Shown in pieces: positions 16,810-26,050 of a stretch of DNA of 64,000 bases. Numbering within the stretch: position 1 is the stretch's first letter; each line of letters opens with the position of its first letter. Source of the stretch: Terriglobia bacterium (GTDB lineage: Bacteria; Acidobacteriota; UBA6911). The stretch is from contig JAIQGI010000031.1 in assembly GCA_020072565.1 (NCBI GenBank), positions 1-64,000 on the forward strand, read 5' to 3'. Below the pieces are notes generated by a model, which ran no database searches, was not told where the DNA came from, and saw only the letters and a list, made by a program, of their open reading frames with translations. A program made the position numbers and the translations under genes.

Positions 16810-17330
16810 GGCTCCTCCTTGGGTAGCGGTCGAGTAGATGAGGGTCGAACCTTCCGGATAAGAGCGCCTGACTTCCTCGATGCCCCGCGGAACACCCATC
16901 GGTCGCTGATAACGTAGTTCAGAATCGCACAGACCACGATTGCCAGCGAGTTGGCCGCGATATAGTTAATCAGGAGGGTATCGAGAAAGACGCGCATAAA
17001 GATGAGGTTTCCCACGATGGACAACACACCGTTTGTGAGATTAAAGTTCAGGAATCTCCGGCATGCGCCTGTCCAGCCCGGATCGCCGCGATCGGCCCAG
17101 GTCCAGTGCTCATGCCAGAAGAAGTTGTGAATCACAGCCGCTTCCACCGCCAGGGCGGTGGCAGGCACATAGTTCCATCCGAGCCAGCCCATAAGGAGGG
17201 CCAGTGTGCCCAATTGCACCAGGAAACCCATGGCTCCTACCGCATTGAATACCAGCCAGCGGCGCAGCGATGCCGGCATTTCCCGGGACGCTTCGGAACT
17301 GCGACGCAGCAACAGCGAATCTCCTGTCAT
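16806..17330 (-). CDS. GtrA-family membrane protein
   Basis: This 174-residue protein has four membrane helices, the family's start pattern (RRWLVFNAVGAMGFLVQLGTL) and the HNFFWHEHWTW motif plus C-terminal NYVISDRWVF. GtrA-type proteins are thought to flip or help transfer polyprenyl-linked sugars for surface glycans. The ATG overlaps the stop of the upstream phosphatidyltransferase by four bases, and its own stop overlaps the next start. Tight coupling with a CDP-alcohol enzyme suggests a role in a membrane-linked lipid or glycan; the substrate is unknown. Confidence 0.88.
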   Translation of the reverse strand: MTGDSLLLRRSSEASREMPASLRRWLVFNAVGAMGFLVQLGTLALLMGWLGWNYVPATALAVEAAVIHNFFWHEHWTWADRGDPGWTGACRRFLNFNLTNGVLSIVGNLIFMRVFLDTLLINYIAANSLAIVVCAILNYVISDRWVFRGASRKSGALIRKVRPSSTRPLPKEEP

Positions 17331-18007
17331 CGTGGTAAGGGTTCCGCCCTGTAAAGGGCCATGGTGTTCCGAATCGCCGACACGGTCAGTGCCAAGGCCA
17401 TTCCTATGATGGATACGATTCCCCCGACATCGAACAGCAGAAAACGCCCGGCAGGGCCCAGCCCGACCGTCGGGTCATGAAGGAGATAGAGAGTGCCGAT
17501 GGCGAGAATAATGCGCAACTCCGTCGGGCCGAGTCGCAGAAAATCCATGCGGAACACTCCACGCACATGCGTTGCCAGATAGACTTCCGCTTCCACCATC
17601 ATGAAGGCGGTGAGCATCCCGAGTGCCACCAGAGGGCTCATGAAACCGGAGAGGGCCAGCCCGCCAAGGAGAAAGAAAGTGCCGACCAGGTCGACCACAT
17701 GATCTACATAAAAGCCGTACCGGGGTCTCTGCCTGTTGCGCACCCGCGCCAGCGTGCCGTCGAGGCTGTCTCCAAACCAGTTCACGGCGAGCGCACAGAC
17801 CACCAGGAGCAAAGCGAACCGATTCCAGCTGGCTGCCCAGTAGGCAGCGCCGGCCAGAAGCATGGCGCACAGCCCGAGCAATGTCAGGTGGTCGGAATTT
17901 ACCCGGTTCGGCATGCGCTCTGCCAGATACCCCAGCACTCGGCGTTCCGCCGCGGCCAGAAGGCTGGCCTGTTCTCGGACATGCATCTGATTTGCTTGGA
18001 TTTGCAT
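17327..18007 (-). CDS. CDP-alcohol phosphatidyltransferase-family protein
   Basis: This 226-residue membrane protein carries the complete catalytic motif DG-x2-AR-x8-G-x3-D-x3-D (DGTLARVRNRQRPRYGFYVD followed by HVVD), with five to six helices. Such enzymes join an alcohol (inositol phosphate, glycerol phosphate, serine and others) to a CDP-activated lipid or alcohol. The ATG at 18007 was chosen because AAAGGAG lies five bases upstream; the open frame runs 126 codons further without similarity. It is the first gene of the operon with GtrA and a secreted protein. The acceptor alcohol cannot be told from sequence. Confidence 0.85.
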   Translation of the reverse strand: MQIQANQMHVREQASLLAAAERRVLGYLAERMPNRVNSDHLTLLGLCAMLLAGAAYWAASWNRFALLLVVCALAVNWFGDSLDGTLARVRNRQRPRYGFYVDHVVDLVGTFFLLGGLALSGFMSPLVALGMLTAFMMVEAEVYLATHVRGVFRMDFLRLGPTELRIILAIGTLYLLHDPTVGLGPAGRFLLFDVGGIVSIIGMALALTVSAIRNTMALYRAEPLPR

Positions 18008-18458
18008 CGTTTCTCCTTTCTCCGGGGATGAACAACCCGAAAACGAGTGAGCTCTGCAGTTCGGGCACATCCACGTCTGACTGGTAATGTGAAATTGAGG
18101 CCCAAAACGGCTCATCCAGTCTGCAATCTGAGTGTGGACATATCCTCGTCTCATACCAGGGAATCCCCGAGTTCTCGGCCCTCGCTCCTTCTGGCTCGCC
18201 TCTTGAGCGTAATCACACGCCCTCCGATTCGGCCAAGGCCGCCCGGGTCGCAATCCGCTATCAAAGACCAACCCGGCGCAATATAATGAGCTAACGGCTA
18301 TCGCAATTACGCGCTGCCCGAAGTGCGCGGCTTGGAGAGTACCCCATGATCGGCAAGACCACCTCAGGGGGAGCAACCTTCGCACACTGAACCTAGTCCA
18401 ACGCTTCCTTCGGATCTCCGAGAAATTTCGGGCAGCATCGAATCGGCACGCAGGATCG
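18008..18458. other. Divergent intergenic stretch
   Basis: About 450 bases separate the phosphatidyltransferase operon from the SnoaL-like gene. No gene or RNA was recognised on either strand and no convincing promoter pair was found. Confidence 0.4.
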
Positions 18459-18899
18459 GTGGAGGGCTTGGTGGTGACACGTGAAGAGATCAGCGCAGTT
18501 CTGGGGGAGTGGCTGGAAGCGTGGAAGAGCCGTGACGCAGTAAGCCTCGCGGCTAAATACTCCGAAGATGGCGTCTATACCAGCATGTTGGCAGACACGA
18601 TCCGGGGGCGCCAGGCGATCGAATCCCTGTATCGTAGCTGGTTCTCCGCTTTCCCCGACATGGTCTTCGAAGTCGAGAGCCTGGTCATCGAAGGGGAGCG
18701 AGCAGCAATCCTCTGGTCGCAACGGGGCAGGCATCTGGGGGATTTCTGCGGGCTGGCGGGAACGGGCCGGAGCTTCCTGCTGCATGGCGTTTTCTTCATG
18801 GCTCTCAATGAAGGTCAGATCATAAGCATGCGAAGCATTTATGACTTTACCGGTCTCCTCTTGCAGGTCGGAGTCCTGAAAGCGAAGCCGGCAATGTAA
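18459..18899 (+). CDS. SnoaL/NTF2-like protein
   Basis: This 146-residue protein matches the small cone-shaped SnoaL/NTF2 fold: an N-terminal helix (EISAVLGEWLEAWKSRDAV), LAAKYSEDGVYTS, GRQAIESLYRSWFSAFPDMV and alternating beta strands ending ISMRSIYDFTGLL. Members are polyketide cyclases, isomerases or ligand-binding proteins. The start is a GTG at 18459; GTGs at 18471 and 18474 are alternatives. An aldo/keto-reductase-like gene follows by 21 bases, suggesting co-transcription. No substrate can be assigned. Confidence 0.75.
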   Translation: MEGLVVTREEISAVLGEWLEAWKSRDAVSLAAKYSEDGVYTSMLADTIRGRQAIESLYRSWFSAFPDMVFEVESLVIEGERAAILWSQRGRHLGDFCGLAGTGRSFLLHGVFFMALNEGQIISMRSIYDFTGLLLQVGVLKAKPAM

Positions 18900-18920
18900 A
18901 ACCGGGCGGGATATATACAC

Positions 18921-19721
18921 ATGGAAATCATGAATCTTCGGTGCAGGGTTGCGCTGGGAAAGACAGGGCTTCAAGTAAGCCGAATCGGTCTGGCCTCGTC
19001 CTACGGAGTCGGGGGCGATGCCGTCGAGGCGGCCTACCACGAGTATGGAATCAACTACCTCTATTGGGGAACCAGGCGCCGCGAGGATTTCGGCGCGGGC
19101 ATCCGCCGCCTCACGCGGCGCAAACGCGACGACCTGGTTGTAGTCATCCAGAGCTATGCCCGGCTGGCAGGGTGGCTGACCTCGAGCTTCGAGCGCGCCC
19201 TGGTACGGTTGAAACTGGATTACGCCGACATTCTTCTGCTCGGGCTACATAATCATCCGCCCTCGCCCCGCCTCATGGATGCCGCCCTCCGGCTGCGCGA
19301 GAAAGGCAAAGCGCGCTTCCTGGCCGTTTCGTGTCACAAGCGCGCCACGTTCCGGCGCTACATCGGGGATGGCACTTTTGACGTTCTGATGTTCCGTTAT
19401 AACGCCGCCCACCGCGGAGCTGAAAAGGAGGTCTTCCCCAATCTTGATCAATCCGGCAGGCCGGGAACCGTGGCCTATACGGCTACCCGCTGGGGAAGCC
19501 TTCTCAACCCAAGGAGAATCCCGAAAAACGAACGCCTGCCTTGCGCAAGCGACTGTTACCGCTTCGTCTTGAGCCAGCCCCAGGTTGATGTCTGCCTGGC
19601 TGGCCCGGGCAATTTCGCGCAGATGCGCGAGGGGCTGGCGGCGCTCGATCGCGGCTCGATGAGTGAAGAGGAACTGGACTGGATGCGCCGGATCGGCAAC
19701 CACATCCATGCCAAAGCATGA
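18921..19721 (+). CDS. Aldo/keto reductase-like protein with degenerate active site
   Basis: This 266-residue protein has the family's start (LGKTGLQVSRIGL), the central ERALVRLKLDYADILLL strand and the C-terminal cofactor region (LSQPQVDVCLAGPGN). It is somewhat short for the barrel. Where active enzymes have FFDTA...Y, this one has YLYWGTRR, and the strand that usually ends in Lys reads VVVIQS. Asp, Tyr and Lys of the catalytic tetrad thus seem replaced, and only a His (VSCHKR) fits. It may be a non-reductase binding protein or act by another chemistry. It overlaps the next gene by four bases (ATGA). Confidence 0.75.
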   Translation: MEIMNLRCRVALGKTGLQVSRIGLASSYGVGGDAVEAAYHEYGINYLYWGTRRREDFGAGIRRLTRRKRDDLVVVIQSYARLAGWLTSSFERALVRLKLDYADILLLGLHNHPPSPRLMDAALRLREKGKARFLAVSCHKRATFRRYIGDGTFDVLMFRYNAAHRGAEKEVFPNLDQSGRPGTVAYTATRWGSLLNPRRIPKNERLPCASDCYRFVLSQPQVDVCLAGPGNFAQMREGLAALDRGSMSEEELDWMRRIGNHIHAKA

Positions 19722-21865
19722 AAAACTCGCCGCGGAGCGTACTCGCAGCACTGGTCGGCATTCAGATGAAAGTGCCCTCGGGGAAAGTAATGACCATTTT
19801 CCTGTCAGTGATTCTTCCTCTGGCATTGCCGGGGCACGGGCAGTCTCCACAACCACGGATCGATCAGTTCCGCTGTCAGCGGACCGTCGTTCCCGGCGGA
19901 GCGGGCCCGAATCGTCTCGAGATTGATGTTGCGCTGCTTGCCGCCGCAAGCCCATTCCTGGAGTTGTCGCACGGAACCACAGGCGCCGGCCAGGAACCAA
20001 TGATCCTCGCGAAGGGCGGGCTTGGTGATCTGCGGCTCTATGATTCCGCAAACCGGGAAGTACCTTACCTCCTGGTGGCGCCGCCGATGCCCGAGCCGCA
20101 ATGGGCTGAGGGGCGTCTGTTGCCTGTGGCGGCTACGAAAAAATCCAGCGGATTCGAGATCGATCTTGGACAGCCTCTCCAGGTCGACAGCCTGCGGCTG
20201 GCAGGCGTACCCGCGCCATTTCTCAAACGTGTCCAGCTGGAAGGAAGCGGAGACCGGAGCCGCTGGACGGTGCTGGTTGAGGAGGGAACGCTTTTTGACC
20301 TCCCGGCGGAAAAACTCAAACGGCTTGAACTCGACTTCGATCCGGGGGCGTACCGCTACTTTCGCATCACCTGGGACGACAGTGCGAGTGCCCGTGTCCC
20401 TTTGCCAGGCACGGCCTCGGCCCGTCTCGTTTCCACAGGAGCGCTCCCTCCCCCGCTGCGTGCCCCTGTGCAGTACGAGCGCCGTGCCAGCGAGCCGGGT
20501 GTGAGCCGGTACCGGCTGCGCCTGCCCGGTGCGGCATTACCGGTAACGGCAATCGAGCTCGCTTCGGCCGACGGGAACGTACTGCGAAAAGCGCGCGTAA
20601 CCGAGGGCCGGCTTTCGGCGGATGAGATGATGCCCCAGACGCTGGGCATGGCCACTCTGTGGCACACGGTTCGCGGGGCGGCATCAGCGACCACGCTTCG
20701 TATCCCCATCACGGCGCCGCAGGAAGCGGAGCTCGAGCTTACAATCACCGACGGGGACAGCCCGCCGCTCGACATTACCGCGGTCTCGGCCATCTGCACG
20801 TATCTTCCCTGGATCTATTTCGAGAGTTCGGGGACCAAGCCATTGACGGCACGCTTCGGGCATCCGGGTCTTGGCGCTCCCCAATATGATCTGGAGCCCA
20901 TGCGCGCTTCGATTGCAAAGCTGCGGACGGCGGAAGCCCACTGGGGAGAGATGCGCCGACAGAAACCACTGGTCGAGAGCCCGGAATCCGGTGCGGTGCC
21001 CGCGACGAGTGCACCCATCGCCGTGGGTTCTTTCCGTTACTCGCGTAAAATCCCGAGCAGCAAGCCCGGGTTGAATGCCCTGTTACTGGATGCTGCCGTC
21101 CTGGCACACACACGCATGTTCGACCTTCGAATCGCCGGTGCGGATGGGCACCAGATCCCATACCTGGTCGAGAAACTGGAGGAGCCGCTCACCGTGAACC
21201 TGCCGGCTCCGGAAAAAACGCAGGCGCCCGGCGTCCGCTCCGCCGGCAACCGGTCTGCACCCGGATCGCAGAGCTATTACCGGCTTGTGCTTCCGTATGC
21301 CAATCTTCCGGCCGCGCGCCTCGTGTTGACAACAAGTGCACGCGTCTTCCGGCGTGATGTGCGCATCGTGGTCGAGAGGAATCCGTCCGATGAGCGCCAG
21401 GAGCCCTGGACGAATGAGATTGCCACGGCAACGTGGAGCCATTCCGAGCCCGAGACTCCCGCGCCCGCTCTCACGCTCCAGTTGCCGTCCTTGGATACTG
21501 CGGAAGCCAATTTGGTAATAGAAGAAGGCCATGACAGCCCGCTCCCGGTTGTGTCTGCGAGTCTTTTGCTCCCTTCGTATCGGATGCGATTTTTCCGCGA
21601 GACGGATGCCGATCTCACGCTTTATTGCGGCAACGACAATCTGGGAGCACCCCGGTACGACCTCGCGCTGCTGGCACCGCGCCTCAGGGGAGCGGCAGCG
21701 GAGGAGATTTCCTTCGGCCCCGAAAAACCATCGGAGTCACTCCAAGTGAAAGCGCAGCCACTCCGGACGAAGTGGTTCCGGTCAGTCCTGGTGGCAGCGG
21801 TTGTTGTGCTTCTTGTCCTGATCGCGCGCCTCATCAAAAGAAGCGAAGCCGGCAACCCGGATTGA
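19718..21865 (+). CDS. DUF3999-like exported protein with C-terminal anchor
   Basis: This protein of up to 715 residues has an N-terminal export signal (MTIFLSVILPLALPGHG) and a C-terminal membrane helix (VLVAAVVVLLVLIARLI) followed by a basic tail. The body holds two similar halves, each with a DLRLYDSANREVPYL-type strand pattern (second copy MFDLRIAGADGHQIPYLV), as in DUF3999 proteins. The role is unknown; it is probably a periplasmic beta-rich domain held in the inner membrane. The first ATG overlaps the previous stop (ATGA); the ATG at 19790 would put the signal peptide at the very N-terminus and may be the true start. DUF3999 genes often neighbour DUF2339 genes; one of those lies at 38.3 kb. 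Confidence 0.65.
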   Translation: MKNSPRSVLAALVGIQMKVPSGKVMTIFLSVILPLALPGHGQSPQPRIDQFRCQRTVVPGGAGPNRLEIDVALLAAASPFLELSHGTTGAGQEPMILAKGGLGDLRLYDSANREVPYLLVAPPMPEPQWAEGRLLPVAATKKSSGFEIDLGQPLQVDSLRLAGVPAPFLKRVQLEGSGDRSRWTVLVEEGTLFDLPAEKLKRLELDFDPGAYRYFRITWDDSASARVPLPGTASARLVSTGALPPPLRAPVQYERRASEPGVSRYRLRLPGAALPVTAIELASADGNVLRKARVTEGRLSADEMMPQTLGMATLWHTVRGAASATTLRIPITAPQEAELELTITDGDSPPLDITAVSAICTYLPWIYFESSGTKPLTARFGHPGLGAPQYDLEPMRASIAKLRTAEAHWGEMRRQKPLVESPESGAVPATSAPIAVGSFRYSRKIPSSKPGLNALLLDAAVLAHTRMFDLRIAGADGHQIPYLVEKLEEPLTVNLPAPEKTQAPGVRSAGNRSAPGSQSYYRLVLPYANLPAARLVLTTSARVFRRDVRIVVERNPSDERQEPWTNEIATATWSHSEPETPAPALTLQLPSLDTAEANLVIEEGHDSPLPVVSASLLLPSYRMRFFRETDADLTLYCGNDNLGAPRYDLALLAPRLRGAAAEEISFGPEKPSESLQVKAQPLRTKWFRSVLVAAVVVLLVLIARLIKRSEAGNPD

Positions 21866-21982
21866 ATCCGCAGGCTGGATCCCGCCTCTCGCCGATGACT
21901 ACAGAAACTCCGGGAAGCTGCGGAGAAATGGCCTGATGAGAGCTGAGAATCAAAGCGGAAAAACGAAGGGTCCCTTTTTGCC

Positions 21983-24601
21983 TCATTTCATCTCGAGCGC
22001 GACGGTCCGCCGCATATATTCCTGTGGCGAGGAGGGAAACTCTATGAGCAATGCGCCATTGGTTTCGAGGCCGGCCCATCGTGCGCCGTCAACTCTGGCC
22101 GGCTTTCGAGGAGTCCGCGCTTCCAGCGAGTAAGAATTGCCGCTGTGCCCCTCGAGGTCGATCGTGTATCGGTCACGTTCTCGATCCCAGGAGACGCGGA
22201 GAACTTTCAGTTGGCGGTTTGAATCCCCCGGCACGGCAGCATCCATGGGTTCCAGAATCTGGAGGCCCGGCGTCAGCTCATAGAGAACGACGTCGTTCCC
22301 GGAAAGCTGGAACTCGACACTGCAGTGCAGATCCTCACCATAGGCTTCAATGCAAGGCACAGGTTTTCCATTGAGCAAGACCCTGCGTACCTGAGACCCG
22401 GCCTCGAATCCGGGCGATAACTCGAGCCTGAACCCCGCCAGCCCCGCCGACGGAATCCGGAAAATGGCCTCTTCCCGACTGCGCATCCTTTGCAGGTGCA
22501 GTGACCCGTTGCCAACCCTGAGGTTATTTATCGTGACGAGTCCCCAGCGCACCGGCAGGTGGGGCTCCATCCGGATTTTCTTTTCATAGGCCGATGGGTA
22601 AAATCCCAGCATCCCCTTCACCAGGGGCGTCAGGACACCGGACGAGGAAAACAGCTGGTGAGGCACGGCGGCATCCATGGGCGCATAAAAATCTCCGGAG
22701 AGCAATTCGGGGACAAATCCCAGGGCGTTCATGCGGGTAAGGCGCACATTCTGAATCCAGTGAGAAAACCCGGCGCCGGCGCGATGATTGCGGAATTCCG
22801 CCCAACTCAGAAGCCCGTTCAGAAAGGGCCAGACGGCACCATTGTTGTAGCTGATCGGATCATAGAGCTTGCTGGCGTTCGTGAGCATGCGGGCACCCCA
22901 GTCGGAACTGATCTCGGCTCCGGCAAGACGATCGAGCATTTGTGCTGCGCGCGCCGGTTCGATCAATCGAAACAGAAGGGGCACTGCCGGCCACACCGTC
23001 AGCTCGTCACTCCGGCCTCCTCCCTCGGTCAGCGCGAAGGAAAGGATCCTGCGCTCGGGATTCCAGAACAGCCGGTTCAGATTCGCCAGAGCCAGATCAA
23101 ATCCGGCTTTGGATTGCACGGCGATGTCATTTTCCAGGAGAACGCCGGCCAGGCGCTGCATCGCCCGATGGGCTTCGACGCTGACCCCGGCAAGATAGAC
23201 ATCCGTGGCAAGCCGGTCGAGCAGCGTCCCTGTCTCTACGGCAGCCAAGCCGGCCTTCGAGTTGTTCATGAGCCCGTCCTGGTCCGAGTCGGTCGACAGG
23301 CAGTAGGCATAGGCTTTCTTCAGCGACTCCCACGACTCCTGCAAAAACGCCCGGTCGCCCGTGTGCTGGAAGAAATTCTCGATGGCAATGATGTAAAGAG
23401 GGGTCGTGTCGGCATGGTAATAGGCATAGGGAAATTGCGTGAACCACGGAATCATTGCCCCGGCCTGAGAAAGCTCATGCATCATCTTGCCGTCCGCACG
23501 CTGGTTGCCGCGCAGGAAGGCAAGCTCCTGTTTGAGAGTGGCAAAATCCCCTGTTGATGCCACGGCAAATGAATTGATGAAGGTGTCTCCGCCGAAATAC
23601 CAGCCGAATCCCGGACGAGTGCTCGTTCCCGAAAGCCCCAGCCCGGCCACTTGGCCACAGCCGAGCTGCGGGTTGCAGACAAGACCGGTATCGAGCGCAA
23701 CCTTGGCCCACTCGACCGCACGGTCGATTTCGGCGTCCGGGGATTTGAGTTGAAGATAGTCATTCCGGATGCGCGTAAAATGCTCCACGTTTCGTCGGTA
23801 GAGTGACTGGGCCTCCGCCAGCAAATGAAGATACGACTCCTGCACCTTGGCCGCTGCCTCGAGCCCGCCGGCGATTGCGATCGGAATGAAATTCTGCCGC
23901 GCGTACTCCGGATCGACGTCGATGTGAAACTGAGTCGGGGCGTCGGGCAGATTGTGGGCAGGTTGAGCAGAGTAGCGCGTGGCTGCCGGGGATCCGATGA
24001 TCGCGGCGTGTTTGCGGAGGCTCTCGCTGAGGATGAATGCTTTCAGATTCTCGTCCCAATAGCTGTACTGGCCTCCCAGGCCGCCGGGCCACATCGGGAG
24101 CAGATCGATGAGGAAATTGGCCGTGACCGACACCTTGCGGTTGGAACTGATATCGAGCAGAATCAGGCTGCCCGGTTCCTCGGTCGGCGTGAACACGTGA
24201 GCCCGCACAACAAAGGCCGGATGCGAGTAGGTGATGGTCGTACACTCAGGCCTGACCGTAATCCACTCGGCAAGATCCGCTGCACTCAAGGGATAGGAAT
24301 AGCCGTCAACATTGAACTCCAGGCGCAGGTTGTGAACGACCTTCATGGGGTAGATCCACGATTCAAAGGTTCCCTCCTCGCGCCCCATCAGAACTGCCCG
24401 CCGGCCTGCGGATTCGATGTACTTGCCCCGGCGCACCGGCTGCGAAAATTGAATCGGACTGTCCGCAATTGTGAATTTCTTGATCACCGGCAGAGAGGCG
24501 GCAGGTCTTGTTTGCCGGGCCGGTATCGAAGGGGAAAGGAAGAACGCAAGAACCACCGGACAAATGCGAAGCGCACGGCGAGTGCGTAATGAGCGCATCA
24601 T
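21983..24601 (-). CDS. Secreted six-hairpin glycosidase, amylo-1,6-glucosidase-like
   Basis: This 872-residue protein has a signal peptide (RTRRALRICPVVLAFFLSPS) and a long alpha-helical catalytic part resembling the glycogen-debranching C-terminal and GH63/GH15 (alpha/alpha)6 folds. Typical segments are GWYFGGDTFINSFA, LRGNQRADGKMMHE, FPYAYYHADTTPLYIIAIE and SDQDGLMNN, with acidic residues suitable for catalysis. The first about 250 residues are a beta-rich substrate domain. It probably hydrolyses alpha-glucans or related oligosaccharides outside the cytoplasm. GGGGAGGG before ATG at 24601 supports this start over 24646. It stands alone. The exact GH family cannot be fixed by eye. Confidence 0.75.
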   Translation of the reverse strand: MMRSLRTRRALRICPVVLAFFLSPSIPARQTRPAASLPVIKKFTIADSPIQFSQPVRRGKYIESAGRRAVLMGREEGTFESWIYPMKVVHNLRLEFNVDGYSYPLSAADLAEWITVRPECTTITYSHPAFVVRAHVFTPTEEPGSLILLDISSNRKVSVTANFLIDLLPMWPGGLGGQYSYWDENLKAFILSESLRKHAAIIGSPAATRYSAQPAHNLPDAPTQFHIDVDPEYARQNFIPIAIAGGLEAAAKVQESYLHLLAEAQSLYRRNVEHFTRIRNDYLQLKSPDAEIDRAVEWAKVALDTGLVCNPQLGCGQVAGLGLSGTSTRPGFGWYFGGDTFINSFAVASTGDFATLKQELAFLRGNQRADGKMMHELSQAGAMIPWFTQFPYAYYHADTTPLYIIAIENFFQHTGDRAFLQESWESLKKAYAYCLSTDSDQDGLMNNSKAGLAAVETGTLLDRLATDVYLAGVSVEAHRAMQRLAGVLLENDIAVQSKAGFDLALANLNRLFWNPERRILSFALTEGGGRSDELTVWPAVPLLFRLIEPARAAQMLDRLAGAEISSDWGARMLTNASKLYDPISYNNGAVWPFLNGLLSWAEFRNHRAGAGFSHWIQNVRLTRMNALGFVPELLSGDFYAPMDAAVPHQLFSSSGVLTPLVKGMLGFYPSAYEKKIRMEPHLPVRWGLVTINNLRVGNGSLHLQRMRSREEAIFRIPSAGLAGFRLELSPGFEAGSQVRRVLLNGKPVPCIEAYGEDLHCSVEFQLSGNDVVLYELTPGLQILEPMDAAVPGDSNRQLKVLRVSWDRERDRYTIDLEGHSGNSYSLEARTPRKPARVDGARWAGLETNGALLIEFPSSPQEYMRRTVALEMK

Positions 24602-25098
24602 CGATAGCCCTCCCCGAAGCGAATTTGTACCCTGATTGTATCCCAATCACGACGTCTTTATGCCAACATGATTTTCCTCCGGGAGGTCAGGCGGGTTTGA
24701 ACCGATTACATAAACGCCGATCAGCCTGGATGGTAATCCGCGTTCTCCGTTTATGCTTGTTTATCAGCAGTTTCATCGTTTTCGCAGTTGCAGATTCCGA
24801 AGCGGTTTTTATTGCATCTTCCGGAATCCATGGCGGTATGATCGTGTCGATCGACACGAGCGCATGCGGCAGCCAGGTGCGGAACAGTCCCATGCGCCGG
24901 AAGGCACCCCGCGACGCATGAAAATGGAGGCTGCTGCAGACAACCACGAATGGCACATTCGTGACAGTCGTGTCATTCGTGGGCGCATTCCGTTTTTGAG
25001 GAGCCATTTCCAGAAGAGGTGGAATTGCGATGCGCGTAAGCGCGGCGACTTGTCTGGCGTTGATCTTCCTCAACAAGTCTCTGAAGGAGGTTGCCTTG
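24602..25098. other. Intergenic stretch with an inverted repeat
   Basis: No gene is supported. A short plus-strand frame at 24730-24921 begins with a hydrophobic segment, but I could not assign it. The stretch contains the inverted repeat at 24944-24982. The last part holds AAGGAGG, the ribosome site of the hydrolase gene. Confidence 0.4.
24944..24982. repeat. Inverted repeat CCACGAATG...CATTCGTGG
   Basis: CCACGAATGGCAC at 24944-24956 pairs with GTGTCATTCGTGG at 24970-24982, with a single G/T wobble and a 13-base loop. The arms resemble the CATTCGTGG-type intergenic repeat found in many environmental bacteria. It lies ahead of the hydrolase gene and may also fold in RNA. Confidence 0.6.
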
Positions 25099-25881
25099 AT
25101 GAACTTTGTTGATTCGTTCGACGGAGTAAGAATAGTTTACACATCACACGGAGACGGCCTGCCGGCACTGATATTCATTCACGGGGGACTCGCGGATCGC
25201 ACGCATTGGTCCAATCAGATCGAATTTTTCGGGGATCGTCACAAAGTCATTGCGCTTGACCTGGCAGGGCATGGCGAATCCGGCTGCAGCCGCGCTGCAT
25301 GGAGCATGCAGGCGTTCGGCGGTGATGTGGTGGCCGTGCTCGAAGCTGAGAAGGTGAGCCGGGCGGTGCTCATCGGCAATTCACTGGGGGGCCCCGTGGC
25401 TGCTGAAGCGGCCCTGCTGGCGCCGGAGCGCGTCATAGGCATCGTGGCGGTGGACACGTTCCACGAATTCAACCTGCACGTCGATGCGGCCGAAGTGAAA
25501 GCGCGTGCCGAGGAGTTCCGCAGCGATTTCGCCGGCTCCGTGAAGAAGATGGTGGCAATGCTGTTTCACACCGACGCCGATCCGGCTCTGATGAGCGAGG
25601 TCGAGGGGCGCCTCTCCAGAACATCCCCGGAGGCCGTGTGGGGCATGTTTCAAGCCTTTTCCGGCTATGATCTGGCCGCTTCCGTGCGCGGATTGAAGGT
25701 GCCCATCCGCTGCATCAACGGTGATCTCTTCCCGATGAAAATCGAATCGAACCGGCTTCTCTATGCCGACTTCGACGCCGTAGTACTGCCGCATACGGGC
25801 CACTACCCCATGCTCGAGTGTCCCGAAGAGTTCAATCGCCGTCTCACTGCAATCCTCGCGGACTGGTCACGTCACCGCTGA
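25099..25881 (+). CDS. Alpha/beta-hydrolase fold protein
   Basis: This 260-residue protein has the oxyanion motif FIHGGLADRTHW, the nucleophile elbow GNSLGG (Ser), an acidic residue near INGDLF and the C-terminal catalytic His in LPHTGHYPML. It is probably a cytoplasmic esterase or related hydrolase; the substrate is unknown. The ATG at 25099 was chosen because AAGGAGG precedes it by eight bases and homologues begin near NFVDSFDGVRIVY; the frame opens earlier at 25030. It is followed by a GntR-controlled ABC transporter after about 170 bases. Confidence 0.87.
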   Translation: MNFVDSFDGVRIVYTSHGDGLPALIFIHGGLADRTHWSNQIEFFGDRHKVIALDLAGHGESGCSRAAWSMQAFGGDVVAVLEAEKVSRAVLIGNSLGGPVAAEAALLAPERVIGIVAVDTFHEFNLHVDAAEVKARAEEFRSDFAGSVKKMVAMLFHTDADPALMSEVEGRLSRTSPEAVWGMFQAFSGYDLAASVRGLKVPIRCINGDLFPMKIESNRLLYADFDAVVLPHTGHYPMLECPEEFNRRLTAILADWSRHR

Positions 25882-26050
25882 GGGACACGGATGAAGGCCG
25901 ACCGGCGCCGACATATTGTCCCTTGCCCGCGGCAGAAGAGCACCCTCCCGTCACAACCAATTCAAAAAAAGTATCCTATGTACTAATGCCGGTGTGTTGG
26001 TGTGCCGATACAGTGGAACGCAAGCACCCACAGGAGGGGGGATCCGGGAG

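Noticed and set aside
22559-23557. Plus-strand 332-residue open frame opposite the glycosidase
   Set aside because: Shadow of a well-supported secreted glycosidase with a strong ribosome site.
24730-24921. Short plus-strand frame with hydrophobic start and IASSGIHGGMIVSID segment
   Set aside because: It faintly resembles the start of methyltransferase-like domains (GGLIV-type strand), but no ribosome site, no further motif and overlap with other frames make it unsupported.
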